From the NCBI RefSeq assembly GCF_007748095.1, contig NZ_CP036287.1:3286001-3350000 (forward strand): 64,000 nucleotides of DNA. Reading direction: 5' to 3'. Positions 60,789 through 64,000 of this stretch are shown piece after piece (within the stretch, counting starts at the first letter, position 1; each line of letters opens with the position of its first letter). The notes below the pieces were generated by a model. The model was given only the letters and a program-made list of their open reading frames with translations. It ran no database searches and had not been told where the DNA came from. This stretch comes from Engelhardtia mirabilis (GTDB lineage: Bacteria > Planctomycetota > UBA1135 > GCA-002686595). A program made the translations under genes and the position numbers.

Positions 60789-62297
60789 ATGCCCAAACTT
60801 CGACTCAAGCCGCCCCGCGATCCCCTGGCCCTGGGCCTCGGCGTCTTGGCACTGCTCCTGGGCACGGTCCGCTTCGTCAAGCTCGGCGAGTGGGGGCTGT
60901 GGATCGACGAGGCCTTCACCCTGGCGGACTCACTCCACGGAGGGGGCTTCTCCAACCCCATGGGCTACGCGCTCTACGAGCGCTTCCTCTCGGGGCTGGG
61001 CCGCCGCGCCACCGAGTTCGACCTGCGCCTTCTGCCCGCCTTGGCCGGATGGGCCTGCATTCCGGCCCTGTGGTGGGCGCTGCGGCCGGGCTTCGGCGCC
61101 CGGGCCTCGAGTGCGGCGGCGCTCTTGCTGGCGACCTCGAGTTGGCATCTCTACTGGTCCCAGAGCGCCCGCTTCTACACCTTGGCGATGGTCCTCTCGA
61201 TCCTCGGCGTGGGGGTCGCGATGCGCGCCTTCCGTCGGGAGAGCTGGGTCCTCCTGCTGGTGGGGATCGGCCTCGCCGGCTCCGCAGCACTGGCCCATCC
61301 AACCGCGGTCTTCGTGATTCCGGGGCTCGTGGTAGCGCCCCTCGTCCTGCGCCGCATGGGTCGGGACTGTGGCCAGGCCCTGGTCCGGACTGCAGTGGCG
61401 GTCCTGGTGGTCGGTGCCCTGCTCGGAACCGGCTGGGGCATCACCCTCATCGGCAAGTGGGGCAACATCAAGCCGGACAGTGCGAGCCCCGCCCACCTGG
61501 CCCTGACCACCGGGTTCTACGCCACGCCCCTCTTGGGAGCGGCTGCCCTGGCGGGCGCGGCCCTGGCCACCCGGCGTCGCCAGGCCGGGGGCCTCGTGGC
61601 TCTGTCGATCGTCGTCAGTGGTCTGGGCCTGGCCTTGATCGCCTCGCTCGTCGTGCGAGTCGCCGCGCAGTACGTCTTCCTGCTCCTGCCCTGGCTGGTG
61701 ACCCTGGCAGTGCTGCCGCTCGCGAGCGAGACCGAGCGACCCGAGGGGGAGCCGGACCTCGACGAGGACGACGAAGAAGAAGAGCCCCGTTGGCGTCGCC
61801 GAGCGCGGCTCGACGAGGGGCGCCCGCCTGCCAGGCGGGCACTCTTGCGTCGTCCCCTGGTGGCCACGGGCTGGGTGGCGGTGTTGACCCTCCCCGCCCT
61901 GACCAACTGCCTGCTCTACCTGGGGCCGCGCCATGGTGAGCGTCCGCGCTGGAAGGACGCCTACCTGACGGTCTTCGATCAGCGTCACGTCGGGGACCTG
62001 GTACTCGGCATGGCCGCGCCGGTGGGCGAGTACTACCTCTCTCCGAACCGAACCGACCTGCGCGACATGCGCGAGGTGGTCTACCTCGACAAGTTTCGCG
62101 CGAATGTCCCGGTGTTCTGGGATCGCTTCGCGCGGCGGACCTGGTTCGTGGTCAACCTCGAGGAACTCGAGGAGTGGGACTCGGTCGACCGTCAGCGCAT
62201 GCAGCGGATCCTGCGCGAGGACTGCAGGCTCGTCGCGGATTTCCCTCTGAACGTCGAATCGAGGGATCTCAGCGTCTCGGTCTACCTGCGCGACTGA
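60789..62297 (+). CDS. GT39/ArnT-like polytopic glycosyltransferase
   Basis: A 502-residue membrane protein with about ten hydrophobic segments. GLWIDEAFTLADSLHGGG has the W-x-DEA-x-T motif (catalytic acidic residue in the first periplasmic loop) of the GT-C/PMT/ArnT group. SSWHLYWSQSARFYTLAMVL has the second conserved loop (SQ-x-AR-x-Y). A charged cytosolic insert (LDEDDEEEEPRW) lies near residue 325. It probably transfers a sugar from a polyprenyl phosphate donor. Confidence 0.85.
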   Translation: MPKLRLKPPRDPLALGLGVLALLLGTVRFVKLGEWGLWIDEAFTLADSLHGGGFSNPMGYALYERFLSGLGRRATEFDLRLLPALAGWACIPALWWALRPGFGARASSAAALLLATSSWHLYWSQSARFYTLAMVLSILGVGVAMRAFRRESWVLLLVGIGLAGSAALAHPTAVFVIPGLVVAPLVLRRMGRDCGQALVRTAVAVLVVGALLGTGWGITLIGKWGNIKPDSASPAHLALTTGFYATPLLGAAALAGAALATRRRQAGGLVALSIVVSGLGLALIASLVVRVAAQYVFLLLPWLVTLAVLPLASETERPEGEPDLDEDDEEEEPRWRRRARLDEGRPPARRALLRRPLVATGWVAVLTLPALTNCLLYLGPRHGERPRWKDAYLTVFDQRHVGDLVLGMAAPVGEYYLSPNRTDLRDMREVVYLDKFRANVPVFWDRFARRTWFVVNLEELEEWDSVDRQRMQRILREDCRLVADFPLNVESRDLSVSVYLRD

Positions 62298-62339
62298 GCG
62301 TCGGCGCGGGAGGCCCCGGAACTCGCGCTAGCGCACCGC

Positions 62340-62369
62340 GCGGAAGGGGACCGAGCGGAAGGGGACCGC
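62340..62369. repeat. 15-nt tandem repeat, two units
   Basis: GCGGAAGGGGACCGA (62340-62354) and GCGGAAGGGGACCGC (62355-62369) lie just before the stop of efp. It is a short simple repeat in the convergent gap. Confidence 0.75.
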
Positions 62370-62379
62370 GCGGAACCGG

Positions 62380-62949
62380 CTACTCGTTGGCGCGCCCGAG
62401 GAAATCGCCAGTGTCGGTGTGGATCTTGATCTTCTCGCCCACTCCGATATGCATCGGGACCTTGACGGTCATGCCGGTCTCGACCACGGCGTTCTTCTTG
62501 ACGTTGGTGGCCGAGTTGCCCTTGACGGCGGCTTCTGCCTCGATCACCTCGAGCACCACGGAGGGCGGCAGTTCGACGCCGATCGGAGTCGTGCCGTGGA
62601 AGGTCACCTCGACCGTCGAGTTCGGGCTCACGAACCCCATCTTGTCGCCGATCAACTCCTCGGCCAGGGGGAACTGGTCGTAGGTCTCGGCGTCCATGAA
62701 GATGTACGTCCCCTCCCCGTCCTTGTAGAGGTACTCGGTCTTCTTGCGGTCGAGGAAGGCCACGTCGACCGAGTCGTTGCCCGACAGCCGCATCGATCCG
62801 GCAGCGCCGTTGATCAGGCTCTTGGTCTTGATCTGGATGATCGAGCGCAGGTTGCCAGGGGTCTTGTGGATGTACTCGGTGATGAGCAGGAGGTCGCCGT
62901 CCTTCTCGAGGACGTGGCCTTTGCGGACATCGGTCGCCTTGACGCTCAT
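62380..62949 (-). CDS. efp: Elongation factor P
   Basis: A 189-residue translation factor relieving ribosome stalling at polyproline. All three beta domains are present: KGHVLEKDGDLLLITEY, FMDAETYDQFPLAEELIGDK and the C-terminal VKVPMHIGVGEKIKIHTDTG. The loop that carries Lys34 in E. coli (KPGKGQAF) reads KTPGNLRS, with Asn33 at that place and Arg35 nearby. So EpmA-type lysylation of that position is not possible. No modification gene (epmA, earP, ymfI) is in the window. Confidence 0.95.
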   Translation of the reverse strand: MSVKATDVRKGHVLEKDGDLLLITEYIHKTPGNLRSIIQIKTKSLINGAAGSMRLSGNDSVDVAFLDRKKTEYLYKDGEGTYIFMDAETYDQFPLAEELIGDKMGFVSPNSTVEVTFHGTTPIGVELPPSVVLEVIEAEAAVKGNSATNVKKNAVVETGMTVKVPMHIGVGEKIKIHTDTGDFLGRANE

Positions 62950-63078
62950 GGAATGAATCGAAGGTGCTTGCCGGGAAGGGTCGGGTGGGGCCAGGCCGAC
63001 TCGGGCGCGGGCCTACGAAGCGCGCAGGGTAACAGCTCCCGGCCGCCGAGGATGCGCCCCAGCCCAGCCGGGCGTGGC

Positions 63079-64000
63079 TCAGAATCGGCGGCGCTCGCTC
63101 GAGGACGGGATCTGGAGCATCTTCCGGTACTTGGTGACCGTGCGGCGAGCGATGCGGACGCCGTGCCGTTCCTGAAGCGCCGCGGCCAGTTGCTCGTCCG
63201 AGAGGGGCTTCTCCCCGTCCTCCGAGTCCACCAACTCGCGAATGCGCTGTTGGATGGCGACCTGGCTCGCCTCGGCGCCGCTCTCGTCGGTGGTGCCCGA
63301 GGTGAAGAAGTACTTGAGCGGGAAGATGCCCCGACTGGTCTGGGCGTACTTGCCGGCCACCGCCCGGCTGACGGTCGAGATGTGGACGCCCGCCTGGTCC
63401 GCGATCTCCTGCATTCGCAGGGGCTTCAGGGCTTTCGGACCCTTGGCCAGGAAGTCCCGTTGATGTTCGAAGACCGCGTCGGCAATTCGCAGCACTGTGC
63501 TGCGCCGCTGGTCGAGGGCGTCGATGAACCAACGCGCCGTCTCGAGTCGTTTCCGCAGCCAGCGCCGGGTCTCGTCGTCGTCCGCGTTCAGGACGATCAG
63601 AGTCTCCTCAGGCTCGGGCGTTCGCTTGGCGGGGGACTCATTGGTTCCGGCGGTGTGGCCGTCATGGCCCTCGCCTGGGCCGCCGTCGCTCGACCCCACA
63701 CTCGGGGCAGCCGCGCCCTTGCGGCGCGAAAGGAGCTCCTCGTAGGCGGGTGAGACCCTCAAATCCGGCGTCCGTTGGCGCCCGAGGCGCACCTCGATCT
63801 CGCCGTCGATCTCATCGACAACGACGTCGGGGATGATTGCCGTCGCCATCGAATCGCCGAACTCGCGACCCGGACTCGGATCCAGCTCGCGCAGCAGCTC
63901 GAGCGCCGCCTTGATCTCATCGATCGAGTGCCCGGTCGCCTTGGCCACGCGGGGGAGGCGATTCTTGGTGACGTCCTCGAGGTGGTGTTCCACCAGGTCG
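63079..64000 (-). CDS. rpoN: RNA polymerase sigma-54 factor, C-terminal part (runs off the window)
   Basis: About 307 C-terminal residues are in the window, ending at 63079. LVEHHLEDVTKNRLPRVAK is the core-binding region, ADQAGVHISTVSRAVAGKY the HTH, and ARRTVTKYRKMLQIPSS the RpoN box that contacts the -24 element. An unusual low-complexity insertion (about 50 residues, Gly/Ser/His/Pro-rich) sits between the core-binding and DNA-binding parts. It works with NtrC-type activators such as the one encoded at 54898-56328. Confidence 0.96.
   Translation of the reverse strand, partial: DLVEHHLEDVTKNRLPRVAKATGHSIDEIKAALELLRELDPSPGREFGDSMATAIIPDVVVDEIDGEIEVRLGRQRTPDLRVSPAYEELLSRRKGAAAPSVGSSDGGPGEGHDGHTAGTNESPAKRTPEPEETLIVLNADDDETRRWLRKRLETARWFIDALDQRRSTVLRIADAVFEHQRDFLAKGPKALKPLRMQEIADQAGVHISTVSRAVAGKYAQTSRGIFPLKYFFTSGTTDESGAEASQVAIQQRIRELVDSEDGEKPLSDEQLAAALQERHGVRIARRTVTKYRKMLQIPSSSERRRF

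Overview
The window is high-GC bacterial chromosome with dense coding on both strands, frequent GTG/TTG starts and many 1-4 nt stop/start overlaps. A Minf_1886-family gene (a family known from Planctomycetes and Verrucomicrobia), sigma-54 with a sigma-54 activator, a NodU-type carbamoyltransferase and an exosortase-A-type exopolysaccharide locus point to a member of the Planctomycetota. This placement is inferred from gene content only.

Layout. 1-5.4 kb: partial carbamoyltransferase, a small membrane protein, a GT-C-like membrane protein, an HtrA protease, a repeat-rich intergenic stretch (45-bp perfect inverted repeat, MITE-like element) and tRNA-Val(GAC). 5.5-20 kb: alanine dehydrogenase, UppP, GDP-sugar genes, an amidase, a TPR metalloprotease, tmk-holB, an AI-2E-type permease and an S41 protease. 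20-28 kb: moaC, accB-accC, a lipoprotein, then UDP-sugar genes around glmS. 38-41 kb: rfbA-rfbD-rfbB. 41.5-59.6 kb: an XrtA/PEP-CTERM-type exopolysaccharide locus (export lipoprotein, chain-length protein, O-ligase, amidotransferase, two GT4s, deacetylase, large TPR protein, sigma-54 activator, two GT2s, FemAB). 59.7-64 kb: HAD phosphatase, PEGA lipoprotein, GT39-like protein, efp and partial rpoN.

The striking part is 27.9-35.5 kb. A minus-strand gene at 35194-35505 has a good ribosome binding site, a signal peptide and six cysteines, and is open for 103 codons only if two in-frame UGA codons are read. Both UGAs follow the identical codons CCG ACA (Pro-Thr). About 2 kb away lies a tRNA with anticodon UCA, the anticodon that reads UGA. 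It is interrupted by about 291 nt but is a canonical 77-nt cloverleaf when the halves are joined. Between them is a divergent arginyl-tRNA-synthetase-like enzyme, transcribed away from the tRNA and toward the UGA gene. Starting 56 nt after the tRNA is a tightly coupled four-gene operon: FeeM-like N-acyltransferase, haem-oxygenase-like di-iron oxidase, DUF3419/BtaA-like transferase and penicillin-acylase-type hydrolase. I read this as a candidate dedicated UGA-recoding module (synthetase, tRNA, secreted target) with a linked amino-acid or peptide tailoring operon. The sequence facts are direct; the amino acid inserted and the operon's role are not known from sequence.

Elsewhere the genes are mostly envelope and nucleotide-sugar metabolism plus core functions. 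Sigma-54 and its activator probably connect through control of the exopolysaccharide locus.
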